DNA from: CAYVOX01 sp964453035
Lineage (GTDB): Bacteria > Chloroflexota > Anaerolineae > Anaerolineales > Anaerolineaceae
Assembly (NCBI GenBank): GCA_964453035.1
Contig: CAYVOX010000008.1
Span: 1 to 47,690 of the forward strand
Direction: 5' to 3'
DNA: 47,690 bases
The notes beneath the pieces were generated by a model, which was not told the DNA's origin, did not search any database, and saw only the letters and a program-made list of their open reading frames with translations. Shown in pieces: positions 9,784 through 17,830 of the stretch. Each line of letters opens with the position of its first letter. Position 1 is the stretch's first letter. Both the position numbers and the translations under genes were made by a program.

Positions 9784-11103
9784 ATGACTCGCATGGCAAT
9801 TAAGATGACCTCACTATTTAGCCGGCTCAACGCCATTCTATTGGCAATCTTTATTCTGATCGCTACCCTTCTCTGCTGGTCGGGAATTCCCGGTGTGCCG
9901 TTCCATCCGGATGAGAGCACGCAGCTGTTCATGAGCGCTGATTTTGACCTCTTCCTGGCGTCTCCCCTTTCCCTTTCTTGGCAGCCAGGATCCGAATCCG
10001 ATTTGCGTTCCCACTACCGGCTGATTGACGCTCCCCTGACCCGGATGTGGATCGGTTTTGCCCGCCGGGTCGCCAATATTCCGCCGCTTCCCGCCGATTG
10101 GAACTGGTCATTATCCTGGTTGGAGAACCTTTCAGGCGGCGCCTACCCAGACTCCGGATTGCTTAACCTTGGTCGTTTTTCAGTTGCCCTCTTCTATCCT
10201 TTCTCGCTATTCCTTGCCTACCTCATTGGCAAGCACCTGGGAGGTAATCGTCTTGGCTGGTTGGCGTTGATCTTGCTTGCAATCAATGCGCTTGTTTTAC
10301 TCCACGCCCGCCGCGCCATGGCAGAAGGGATGTTGCTTTTCACTCTTCTGCTGGCCATCTGGGCTCTGCTCACGCTCAAACCCACCTGGCTCATCGCCTT
10401 GCTGGTTGGGTTAGCCTTCGCCGCAAAGCAATCAACCTTGTCCATAGCCTTGGTATCTATCGCTGTCATTGGTTTCCGTTTGCTCCATCACCGGCAACCA
10501 TTTTCCAGGATAGTCTTCAACCTGTTGATATTCATTGGAGTTTTCGCAGGCTTCAACTTGGTGGTCAATCCATTCCTGTGGAACAGCCCCTTACAGGCAA
10601 TTGAAGCCTCCATAAAAGAACGTCAACAACTGCTCGACCGCCAGGTTGCCGATATCGGCGCTGTTTCACAGGAGGTCATCCTCAACTCCCCCTCTGAAAA
10701 ACTCCTGGGACTCATCGCTAACCTTTATATCACGCCTCCTGCAATCTCGGATGTCGGCAATTACAACTCCGACCTGGCAGAAACATCGCGTCAATACCTT
10801 GCTCAACCAATCCACACCATGCTCAGAGACCCATCGGGCGGCATCATCATCCTGATTCTCTCTCTCTTCGGATTCGTCACCATGCTCGTTTCTGTGTTCC
10901 GCCCCGACCCTCAAAGAGCAGCCCTTCTCATTATCCTGCTTGCAGGTCTCGCCCAGTTCGCATCACTCGCGTTAACCGTTCCTCTGCCCTTTCAACGCTA
11001 CGTTCTGCCTTTGGTGCCGTACGTTAGTTTCTCAGTAGCCTACGGTCTCAACGCCATTTTCACAATGCTCCAAAAGAAAATCGCCCATGGGAAAAATCCT
11101 TAA
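9784..11103 (+). CDS. PMT-like GT-C membrane glycosyltransferase (divergent)
   Basis: 439 aa, polytopic. The first loop has PFHPDESTQLFMSADFD (Asp43/Glu44), the acidic motif of the PMT_2/GT-C group, followed by HYRLIDAPLTRMWIG and a membrane block containing ALVLLHARRAMAEGMLLF. This Asp-Glu motif and the loop order fit dolichyl-/undecaprenyl-phosphate-sugar transferases. Three ATGs (9784, 9793, 9805) could start the protein and none has a convincing ribosome-binding site, so the exact N-terminus is uncertain. It is transcribed away from the six minus-strand homologues and overlaps the downstream permease gene by 17 bases, so the two are probably one transcript. Confidence 0.75.
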   Translation: MTRMAIKMTSLFSRLNAILLAIFILIATLLCWSGIPGVPFHPDESTQLFMSADFDLFLASPLSLSWQPGSESDLRSHYRLIDAPLTRMWIGFARRVANIPPLPADWNWSLSWLENLSGGAYPDSGLLNLGRFSVALFYPFSLFLAYLIGKHLGGNRLGWLALILLAINALVLLHARRAMAEGMLLFTLLLAIWALLTLKPTWLIALLVGLAFAAKQSTLSIALVSIAVIGFRLLHHRQPFSRIVFNLLIFIGVFAGFNLVVNPFLWNSPLQAIEASIKERQQLLDRQVADIGAVSQEVILNSPSEKLLGLIANLYITPPAISDVGNYNSDLAETSRQYLAQPIHTMLRDPSGGIIILILSLFGFVTMLVSVFRPDPQRAALLIILLAGLAQFASLALTVPLPFQRYVLPLVPYVSFSVAYGLNAIFTMLQKKIAHGKNP

Positions 11104-12151
11104 CAATCCCATCTTCTCAGCACTTCTTGCAGCAGTATTTTTCGGCGCAAGCGCTCCTCTATCAAAGCTTCTTTTAGGCTTCATTGAGCCCATCCCCCTG
11201 GCCGGTTTTCTTTATCTGGGCAGCGGCCTTGGGTCGCTCATCTATCTGCTGATAAAAAAAACACTTCCCCAAAATTTCGAAGCCAATATCACCCGTTCCG
11301 ATCTTCCCTGGTTAGCCGGTGCTGTTCTGACCGGGGGTATTGCTGCGCCAATCCTGCTGATGGTAAGCCTCAACCATACCCCGGCATCAACCGCCTCCCT
11401 TCTTCTCAATTTTGAAAGTGTTGCAACAGCCCTCATTTCAGTGTGGATTTTTAAAGAAGCTCTGGGTAAAAAGGTTGTCCTCGCTCTGACTGTTATCACC
11501 CTGTCCAGCATCATTCTTTCCATTGATACCTCCGGTCAATGGGGGCTCTCGCTCGGAGCGCTGGGTATCCTGGCAGCCTGCTGCCTGTGGGGTTTGGATA
11601 ACAACTTCACCCGCCAGATTTCCGACAAAAGCCCTCAAAAGATTGTAGCCATCAAAGGGCTAGCTGCAGGAGGTTTTTCACTTCTTCTCTCCCTGTGGCT
11701 CAATATTCCTCTCCCGCCCTTTTTGGTTAGCCTTGCAGCCTTCGCGCTTGGATACATTTGTTACGGCCTCAGTATTACCTTATTCATTTACGCTCTCAGG
11801 CACATGGGCGCTGCTCGAACCAGCATTGTTTTCAGCACAGCCCCATTCATCGGTTTTTTCCTCTCCATCCTTATCACCGGTGAACTAATCACCGCGCAAT
11901 TCATCACCGCGCTCCCCTTGATGGTAGCCGGCACCTGGCTAATGATGAGCGAAAACCACGATCACATCCACCACCATCAGCCACTCACCCACGAGCACGC
12001 TCACAACCACACAGATGGACACCACGCCCATTACCATGCCGGCTTACAGAACGGCATGGCGCATTCCCACATCCATGCACACGCTGATCTCTCCCACTCT
12101 CATACCCACAAGCCCGATATCCACCACCGGCACGAGCATTCCCCATCTTAA
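11087..12151 (+). CDS. DMT/EamA-family permease with a histidine-rich C-terminal tail
   Basis: 354 aa. Residues 1-290 form the two EamA repeats of a drug/metabolite-transporter permease: about ten short membrane helices, with ALLAAVFFGASAPLSKLLL at the start and ALRHMGAARTSIVFSTAPF at the head of the last helices. After WLMMSENHDH the last 65 residues contain about 24 His, mostly as HxH and HH pairs, plus some Asp/Glu. Such tails usually bind Zn, Ni, Co or Cu, so a link to divalent metals is plausible but inferred; DMT proteins also export amino acids and nucleotide sugars. The gene overlaps the upstream glycosyltransferase by 17 bases and has only a weak ribosome-binding site, pointing to coupled translation. 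Confidence 0.85.
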   Translation: MGKILNNPIFSALLAAVFFGASAPLSKLLLGFIEPIPLAGFLYLGSGLGSLIYLLIKKTLPQNFEANITRSDLPWLAGAVLTGGIAAPILLMVSLNHTPASTASLLLNFESVATALISVWIFKEALGKKVVLALTVITLSSIILSIDTSGQWGLSLGALGILAACCLWGLDNNFTRQISDKSPQKIVAIKGLAAGGFSLLLSLWLNIPLPPFLVSLAAFALGYICYGLSITLFIYALRHMGAARTSIVFSTAPFIGFFLSILITGELITAQFITALPLMVAGTWLMMSENHDHIHHHQPLTHEHAHNHTDGHHAHYHAGLQNGMAHSHIHAHADLSHSHTHKPDIHHRHEHSPS

Positions 12152-12178
12152 ATAAAAGTAGTTATCCTAGAAGACGAT

Positions 12179-12242
12179 TGTCACTCTGAGCGAAGCGAAG
12201 AGTCTCTATAACTTGAGATGCTTCGCTACGCTCAGCATGACA
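12179..12242. repeat. Imperfect palindromic repeat between convergent genes
   Basis: Two 28-base arms (12179-12206 and 12215-12242) are imperfect reverse complements, separated by 8 bases. The core of the left arm is CTGAGCGAAGCGAAGA, and the right arm carries CTTCGCTACGCTCAGCATGA. From general knowledge this resembles a dispersed GTCATTCTGAGCGAAGCGAAG-type palindrome seen in many Chloroflexota and other genomes. It would fold into a long hairpin in RNA from either strand and lies between two convergent genes, where it could also act as a transcription end. Confidence 0.75.
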
Positions 12243-12288
12243 AAATGAACTTTTTGGACAGTCCTGGAAATACACCAGGCTAGTGTCG

Positions 12289-13419
12289 TTAGATTTTCTT
12301 GTGAAACACCCGGTGATTTTTGTAAGCTTTACCACCCACGTTCTCTAGGTCACGGCGCATCTGAACGGCACTCTCCGCTACCTGGGTCAATTCAGCCTCA
12401 GTAAAGCCGCTATCCTTGATGGTTTTCTCCATTTCGGACATCATCAAGTAATTACCCCCACGCCCATGATATTCAGGCAGCACGCCAACACCGTTGAGGG
12501 AAATAAATTTCGTGCGTTTCATCTCCAGCATGTAATCCACAATTCCCCAGGGGGTTATCTTGCCGCCCTGGCGCTGCAGCGCGGCTGAGATATCCGGAAA
12601 ACCGAACATAAAACCGACAACCTCTTCGTTTTTATTCACAATAATCTTGATGAGGTCTGGAACCACAACACTCAGCAAATTATCAAGGTTGAATTTAATC
12701 TCCCGGTCGGAAAGCGGGTAGTATTCCCAGTTGTTGACAAATGTCTTGTTGTAAGCCTGGCCAATCCGGTTAGCCCACCCCATCAATTCCTTCTTATTCT
12801 TGAACTTCATGACCTTAAACGTTCCCCGCTCCTGAACACGCCGCGCAATCTCATGGATCGGCTCAGGTAGGCTGAACTTTGCCGCTGTTAGATGGCAGGA
12901 AACGAAATCCACCTCTTTCTCAAAACCAATCGTCTCCACCAGGCGCTGATAGTAGGGGTAATTGTAGTTCATCATCACCATCATCTGGCGCAGGTCATTC
13001 CCCTCAATCTGGATGCCATACCCATCAAAGATGGTGAATCCCTTGGGGCCAACCACGGCGTTCAAGCCGCGTTTGTGCGCCCAATCAAAAACCCGGTTGA
13101 AGAGCGCATCCACCACCTCCTGGTCATCTATACTATCAAACAAGTAAAAAATGGCTTCTTTCTTATCATGATAGTCATTGAAGAGTCGGTTCTCCAGAGC
13201 AGCCACCCGTCCGACAACTTTTCCATCACGAAGTGCCACAAAAAAATCCGCTTCATTCTTATCGTAAAAGGGGTGCTTCTGAGGGTTCAGCATCACTTTA
13301 ACATCTGAATAAAAAGGCGGCACCCACTGAGGACAACCTTTGTATAAGTCATAGTGGAACTGAACAAACTGGTTGACCTGCGTTTTTGAAGTAATATCAA
13401 CCTGTTGGATTTGAACCAT
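12289..13419 (-). CDS. GNAT-family acetyltransferase, double-domain type
   Basis: I choose the ATG at 13419 (376 aa, MVQIQQVDIT) because it follows a good ribosome-binding site (AAGAGGTGCAAA). The longer frame up to 13575 would run over the divergent gene's start. The N-terminal part has QFHYDLYKGCPQWVPPF and FFVALRDGKVVGRVAA, typical of the N-terminal half of a large GNAT-like family. The C-terminal half has the acetyl-CoA-binding loop GVLPEYHGRGGNYLMM (the R/QxxGxG/A element) near residues 310-325. It would transfer an acyl group from acyl-CoA to an amine, but the acceptor is unknown. It stands alone, with no obvious partner gene. Confidence 0.75.
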   Translation of the reverse strand: MVQIQQVDITSKTQVNQFVQFHYDLYKGCPQWVPPFYSDVKVMLNPQKHPFYDKNEADFFVALRDGKVVGRVAALENRLFNDYHDKKEAIFYLFDSIDDQEVVDALFNRVFDWAHKRGLNAVVGPKGFTIFDGYGIQIEGNDLRQMMVMMNYNYPYYQRLVETIGFEKEVDFVSCHLTAAKFSLPEPIHEIARRVQERGTFKVMKFKNKKELMGWANRIGQAYNKTFVNNWEYYPLSDREIKFNLDNLLSVVVPDLIKIIVNKNEEVVGFMFGFPDISAALQRQGGKITPWGIVDYMLEMKRTKFISLNGVGVLPEYHGRGGNYLMMSEMEKTIKDSGFTEAELTQVAESAVQMRRDLENVGGKAYKNHRVFHKKI

Positions 13420-13497
13420 TTTGCACCTCTTATGTCTAGAATTTTTGAAGCGGAATAGAAAAAGTATACACCAATTTAGTTTCAGTATTTCGTTTAT

Positions 13498-13526
13498 TTG
13501 ACGAGAATCGCACTTCCTCTTATACT
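13498..13526 (+). promoter_or_regulatory. Sigma-70-type promoter of the SIS gene
   Basis: TTGACG (13498-13503) and TATACT (13521-13526) are spaced by exactly 17 bases. The predicted start near 13533 gives a leader of about 23 nt with the site AAGGTGG before the ATG at 13556. Confidence 0.8.
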
Positions 13527-13555
13527 GTAAACAACTCTTCCAATAAGGTGGAATT

Positions 13556-14593
13556 ATGGAAACGATTCTTTGCACCGAAATACAGCAGCAGCCCGATATT
13601 ATTCACCAATTAATTGAGAAAGAAAGCCAGTCTGTTGCCACCATTGCCAGGGAGCTTAAAGGTGAATTTAAGTACATCGTGATAGCAGCCAGGGGCACCT
13701 CTGATAACGCCGCTCGATACGCTCAGTACTTGCTGGGCGCCTTCAACCAAATTCAGGTTGCTCTTGCCACACCTTCACTGTTCTCACTCTACTCCACCCC
13801 CCCCGATCTCAGCCATGCACTGGTCATCGGCATTTCCCAGTCTGGCCAATCCCCCGATATCATCTCAGTCTTGGCCGAAGCCAACAACCAGGATCGTCCC
13901 ACACTTGCCATCACCAATGATATCCGTTCGCCTTTAGCTACCTGCGCGAGGCACATCATACCCCTCCACGCCGGCAAGGAGCAGGCCATTGCCGCCACCA
14001 AGACCTACACTTCTTCGCTTGCCGCGCTGGTTTTGCTCTCCTGCCACCTCTCCAGCGATTCCGCTCGCCTTGAAGAATTGAAAAAAGTCCCTCTTTACAT
14101 GCATGAGACTATTCAAGGGCTGCAAACTTCAATTAAAAGAGCCGAACGCTACAGGTTCATGGAACACTGCGCAGTCATTGGCCGCGGCTTCAACTACGCC
14201 ACTGCCTTTGAAATTGCCCTCAAGGTCAAAGAGTTGACGAAAGTCGTTGCCGAACCATACTCATCAGCTGATTTTCGTCACGGCCCCATTGCCACGGTGA
14301 CGCCGGGTTTCCCGGTTATTTTGATTGCCCCCCGCGGTGCCGTCTCCAAGGATATGGAAGAACTGATAAATCAGCTTGTCCACCTGAAAGCCGAATTGCT
14401 GGTGATATCAGATGATTCCCAACTTTTAGATATCGCCCAATTGCCCATGCCTATTGCAACCAATATTCCCGAATGGCTCAGCCCGTTGGTCGGGGTTATC
14501 CCCGGTCAGTTATTTGGCCTGAACCTGGCCCTGGCTCGTAATTTGAATCCGGATAGCCCTGAAGGTCTAAAAAAGGTTACCGAAACGCTGTAG
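13556..14593 (+). CDS. SIS-domain sugar isomerase/deaminase (GlmS isomerase-domain-like)
   Basis: 345 aa with two SIS domains and no glutaminase domain. SIS 1 (about 35-170) has AARGTSDNAARYAQYLL and the phosphosugar loop VIGISQSGQSPD. SIS 2 (about 190-320) has VIGRGFNYATAFEIALKVKE and EPYSSADFRHGPIA. The C-terminal tail PDSPEGLKKVTETL matches the GlmS/NagB-II/AgaS style of ending. Such proteins isomerise or deaminate amino-sugar phosphates (for example glucosamine 6-phosphate to fructose 6-phosphate) in the cytoplasm. Without the glutaminase half it probably runs in the catabolic direction or on another amino-sugar phosphate. It has its own strong promoter and stands alone, converging on the dehydratase gene. 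Confidence 0.85.
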   Translation: METILCTEIQQQPDIIHQLIEKESQSVATIARELKGEFKYIVIAARGTSDNAARYAQYLLGAFNQIQVALATPSLFSLYSTPPDLSHALVIGISQSGQSPDIISVLAEANNQDRPTLAITNDIRSPLATCARHIIPLHAGKEQAIAATKTYTSSLAALVLLSCHLSSDSARLEELKKVPLYMHETIQGLQTSIKRAERYRFMEHCAVIGRGFNYATAFEIALKVKELTKVVAEPYSSADFRHGPIATVTPGFPVILIAPRGAVSKDMEELINQLVHLKAELLVISDDSQLLDIAQLPMPIATNIPEWLSPLVGVIPGQLFGLNLALARNLNPDSPEGLKKVTETL

Positions 14594-14611
14594 GTGTGAA
14601 AGCAGGTTAAA

Positions 14612-15589
14612 TCAAGCGGATTTGAGTGCAATCAAGTCTGCTTGAACCATACGCTCCACCAGCTCGTTGAAGTGCACCCTGGGGCTCCACCCCAACTTCT
14701 GCCGGTCTTTACTGGCATCCCCCACAAGTGGAACCGCCTCCGCCGGGCGGAACAGCTTCTCGTCAATAATCACGTAATCGTGCCAGTTCAAACCAACCAC
14801 TCTAAACGCCGTCTCAACAAAATCCCTCACGCGGTGCACCTCGCCGGTCGCAATCACAAAATCCTCTGGTTGTGGCTGCTGCAACATCAGCCACATGGCA
14901 TTAATGTAATCTGGTGAATACCCCCAGTCTCTGAGAGCTTCAAGGTTACCCAGGCGTAGTTCATGTTTGTGTCCCAGTTTGATCCTGGCTACCCCGTGGC
15001 TGATTTTCCGGGTCACAAATTCAAATCCTCTCCGCTCTGATTCGTGATTGAATAAGATACCATTACATGCGAAGAGGCCGTAACTCTCGCGGTAGTTGCG
15101 CGTCAGGTAATAACCGGTCACCTTCGAAATACCGTAAGCCGAGCGCGGCCTGAAGGGGGTCAGTTCATTCTGAGGAGATGTTTCAGCCCGGCCAAACATC
15201 TCGCTCGATCCGGCAAAGTAAAATTTGCACTCTGGCGCTTCTTCCTTTATGGCCGATAACATGTAATGCGTCCCATCCACATTGGTGTTAAGCGTCGCAA
15301 ACTCATCATCAACGGAATAGCTGACAAAGCTGGCCGCCGCCAGGTGATAGCACTCATCCGGTTGGATTCGCTCAACAATCCGGAACAGGCTCGGATAGCT
15401 TTCAATCGATGCCGAATGCAAATGAAGCCGCTCCAGGATGGGATAAATCCGCCACAGGTACCGTTCCGCATCCTCCAGTTCCACGCGCTGAACAATGCCG
15501 TGAACCTCGTACCCCTTTTCCAGCAACAACTCAGCCAGGTAAGAACCATCCTGGCCAGATATTCCGGTAATCAAAGCGGTTTTTGTCAT
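14612..15589 (-). CDS. gmd: GDP-mannose 4,6-dehydratase-like nucleotide-sugar dehydratase
   Basis: 325 aa, extended short-chain dehydrogenase fold. The N-terminal NAD(P) loop is ALITGISGQDGSYLAELLL, as in GDP-mannose 4,6-dehydratases. FAGSSEMFG supplies the active-site Ser and SAYGISKVTGYY the YxxxK pair. The diagnostic GILFNHESERRG and PEDFVIATGEVHRVRDFVE motifs follow, with FRPAEAVPLVGD near the end. The reaction is GDP-mannose to GDP-4-keto-6-deoxymannose, the first step to GDP-fucose, GDP-rhamnose and perosamine for surface glycans. No reductase partner is next to it. The early region lacks the usual RRSS after HGI (it has VQRVE), so a related substrate cannot be excluded. It overlaps the upstream hydrolase by ATGA (15586-15589). 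Confidence 0.82.
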   Translation of the reverse strand: MTKTALITGISGQDGSYLAELLLEKGYEVHGIVQRVELEDAERYLWRIYPILERLHLHSASIESYPSLFRIVERIQPDECYHLAAASFVSYSVDDEFATLNTNVDGTHYMLSAIKEEAPECKFYFAGSSEMFGRAETSPQNELTPFRPRSAYGISKVTGYYLTRNYRESYGLFACNGILFNHESERRGFEFVTRKISHGVARIKLGHKHELRLGNLEALRDWGYSPDYINAMWLMLQQPQPEDFVIATGEVHRVRDFVETAFRVVGLNWHDYVIIDEKLFRPAEAVPLVGDASKDRQKLGWSPRVHFNELVERMVQADLIALKSA

Positions 15590-16395
15590 AAGGATTCACC
15601 TATGAAGCGAATGATGTGATGATTGACCAGTTCTGGCTGGTCTGCAATAACAGCATGCCCAGCATTTTGGATGATAACGTGCTGAGTACCTGAAATTCCC
15701 CGTACCAATTCCATTTGATTATCCATGCCAACCGTCGAATCCTGTGCGCCGGTGATGACCAGTGTTGGCGTTTTAATATCGCCCAACCGGTTGCGCGCAT
15801 TGAACAACCCCAAGGACCACATCGCCGATCGGTACACTCTCGCATCGGATTGCTTAATTCTGATCGCGATTTCTGCCCGCAAGCGCTCCTGCTCAGGCTT
15901 TGGAAAGAGCCTCTGGGCAACCATCCTGGATTGATAATCCTTTCCCCTCAGGTTTGCCACTGCAAAGCGCGACCCTAAATAGATCATCTCATTGATCTTC
16001 CTGGGTCTCAGGCTCGCAAAAGTGTTGATCAGGATGAGTCTCTCAGTTCGCGCCTTAAAATCAAGCGCAAATTCAAGCGCAATCGCCCCTCCCATCGAAA
16101 TCCCGACCACAACCACGTTTTCAATGGATAAATGATCCGTGAACATTGCGATCATCTTCGTCACATTTTGGATCGTCCAGTTGCGTCCATGATACTTAGA
16201 TTTTCCAAAACCAGGAATATCTGGTGCAATGGGACGATATCCCGCTTCGCAAAGGGCAGGAATCTGGTATCCCCACGAACCACCGTCCACACCCAATCCG
16301 TGCATAAGAAGCACAACAGGCTTTCCATTTGGGTTATAATCCAGATAATAGATATCTGCTTCGCTGATGTTTAGCTTTTCCACTGGCTTTTCCAC
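15586..16395 (-). CDS. Alpha/beta-fold hydrolase
   Basis: 269 aa with a complete catalytic set: oxyanion strand VVLLMHGLGVDG (HG at 32-33), nucleophile elbow GISMGG with Ser100, acid ITGAQDS with Asp219, and base NAGHAVIADQPE with His247. DIPGFGKSKY between strands is typical of the family. The fold covers esterases, C-C bond hydrolases and haloperoxidase-like enzymes, so the substrate cannot be named. The start is a GTG at 16395 with a weak ribosome-binding site; a second in-frame GTG lies 12 bases inside. It is co-translated with the nucleotide-sugar dehydratase downstream (ATGA overlap). A TATAAT box sits upstream at 16416-16411. Confidence 0.85.
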   Translation of the reverse strand: MEKPVEKLNISEADIYYLDYNPNGKPVVLLMHGLGVDGGSWGYQIPALCEAGYRPIAPDIPGFGKSKYHGRNWTIQNVTKMIAMFTDHLSIENVVVVGISMGGAIALEFALDFKARTERLILINTFASLRPRKINEMIYLGSRFAVANLRGKDYQSRMVAQRLFPKPEQERLRAEIAIRIKQSDARVYRSAMWSLGLFNARNRLGDIKTPTLVITGAQDSTVGMDNQMELVRGISGTQHVIIQNAGHAVIADQPELVNHHIIRFIGESL

Positions 16396-16410
16396 GTCTG
16401 GTTTACCCGA

Positions 16411-16437
16411 ATTATAAGCGAAATCACCATCTGTAAA
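16411..16437 (-). promoter_or_regulatory. Possible promoter of the hydrolase/gmd pair
   Basis: On the minus strand TTTACA (16437-16432) is followed by TATAAT (16416-16411) with a 15-base spacer. The -10 box is perfect but the spacer is short. Confidence 0.4.
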
Positions 16438-16489
16438 TAAACCAATGCATCAACCCGGCACGTCACTTTATCAAATTTGGAGGATGTGA

Positions 16490-17773
16490 ATGGAAAAATT
16501 TATTATCCAGGGTGGAATCCCTCTGAAAGGAGAGGTTACGCCTGCCGGCAACAAAAACGCCGCGCTCCCCTTGATGGCAGCATGCTTGCTCACCGATGAA
16601 CCGGTCATCTTGCATAATGTACCCGAAATCCTGGATGTTAAAACCATTCGCTCCCTCCTGCAAAGCCTGGGAGTTGAATTTACCCAGCTTGCCCCTCACT
16701 CATGGCGGATCTACTCCCCCGAGCTTCACCCCGCTGACCTCGACCCGGACCTTTGCCGCAAAATCCGCGCCTCAATCTTGCTTGCTGGTCCGGTTACGGC
16801 TCGCTCCGGTGAATTGCATCTCCCTCCTCCCGGCGGTGATGTGATTGGCCGCCGGCGCGTTGATACGCATCTCCTGGTGTTGCGTAAACTTGGCGCCCAG
16901 GTAGACTACGACCGCACCTTCCATTTCAAATCCAATGGCCTGGTTGGAGCTGACATCCTCCTGGACGAAGCCAGCGTCACCGCAACTGAAAATGCCATTA
17001 TGGCTTGCGTCACCGCCAAGGGCAACACAATTATCCGTAATGCAGCCTCCGAACCGCACATCCAGGAGTTGTGCCACTTCCTCAATCACTTAGGCGCCAA
17101 AATTGAGAATATCGGCTCCAACACCCTTAATATTGAAGGGGTTGCAAAAATTCACGGCGGTGAATTCACCATCGGACCCGATTACCTTGAGGTAGTCAGC
17201 TTCATCGGAGCTGCGGCAGTCACCCGCGGGTCAATCTGGATTAGAAACGCCGGATCCGAATACCTGGATATGATCAGACTGGTGTTCAGCCGCCTGGGTG
17301 TTACCTGGGAGGTTCACGGCAAGGATATTTTTGTCCCCGCTGACCAGCGCCTGACTGTTGAAACGGACCTGGGCGGCGCTATCCCCGAAATCAGCGTCAT
17401 GCCCTGGCCGGCTTTCCCTACGGACTTGATGAGCATTGCCATCGTGGTTGCCACTCAATCCAGGGGCACCGTCCTGTTCCACGACTGGATGTATCCCAGC
17501 CGGATGTTCTTCACTGATAAACTGGTTGGCATGGGCGCCCAGATTGTCTTGTGCGATCCCCACCGAGTTATCATCCAGGGTCCAACCAATCTCTCCGGTG
17601 AAAAGATGGAAAGCCCCGACATCCGCGCCGGCATGGCCCTGGTTTTAGCCGCTCTCTCTGCCAGGGGCCAATCTACCATTCGCAATATCAGCCAGATTGA
17701 CCGCGGTTATGAACAGGTTGACCTGAAATTAGCTGCCCTGGGTGCTCAAATTCAACGCCTCAGGGAGCAGTAA
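16490..17773 (+). CDS. murA: UDP-N-acetylglucosamine 1-carboxyvinyltransferase (MurA), Asp-type active site
   Basis: 427 aa, full length for the family. It catalyses the first committed step of peptidoglycan synthesis, adding enolpyruvate from phosphoenolpyruvate to UDP-GlcNAc in the cytoplasm. Visible family marks are the N-terminal GNKNAALPLMAA with Lys22, KIRASILLAGP with Arg93, FPTDLMS with Asp312 (equivalent of E. coli Asp305), and DIRAGMALV with Arg379. At the position of E. coli Cys115 the loop reads PPGGDVIGRRRVD, so residue 117 is Asp, not Cys. Such enzymes, for example in Mycobacterium, are active but not alkylated by fosfomycin. The ATG follows a strong GGAGG site. It is monocistronic, facing trxA across a terminator. 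Confidence 0.93.
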   Translation: MEKFIIQGGIPLKGEVTPAGNKNAALPLMAACLLTDEPVILHNVPEILDVKTIRSLLQSLGVEFTQLAPHSWRIYSPELHPADLDPDLCRKIRASILLAGPVTARSGELHLPPPGGDVIGRRRVDTHLLVLRKLGAQVDYDRTFHFKSNGLVGADILLDEASVTATENAIMACVTAKGNTIIRNAASEPHIQELCHFLNHLGAKIENIGSNTLNIEGVAKIHGGEFTIGPDYLEVVSFIGAAAVTRGSIWIRNAGSEYLDMIRLVFSRLGVTWEVHGKDIFVPADQRLTVETDLGGAIPEISVMPWPAFPTDLMSIAIVVATQSRGTVLFHDWMYPSRMFFTDKLVGMGAQIVLCDPHRVIIQGPTNLSGEKMESPDIRAGMALVLAALSARGQSTIRNISQIDRGYEQVDLKLAALGAQIQRLREQ

Positions 17774-17788
17774 ATCACATTAAACAAA

Positions 17789-17825
17789 AAAGGCTGCCCT
17801 GTTGTAACGCTTCAGGGCAGCCTTT
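17789..17825 (-). terminator. Rho-independent terminator between trxA and murA
   Basis: A perfect 13-base stem (17789-17801 with 17813-17825, core GGCTGCCCTG) encloses an 11-base loop. Read on the minus strand it ends in TTTTTTG just after the trxA stop, a good U-tract. On the plus strand the tail (TTTGCTTG) is poor, so it mainly serves trxA and may help end murA. Confidence 0.85.
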
Positions 17826-17830
17826 GCTTG

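Noticed and set aside
11957..12148. The histidine-rich tail as a frameshift or tandem-repeat artefact
   Set aside because: CAC and CAT codons are mixed with varied spacers, the frame ends at a normal stop, and no exact DNA repeat unit is present.
13420..13575. Longer N-terminus for the GNAT protein
   Set aside because: It would overlap the SIS gene and its promoter. The inner ATG at 13419 has a strong ribosome-binding site and matches the start of the conserved domain.
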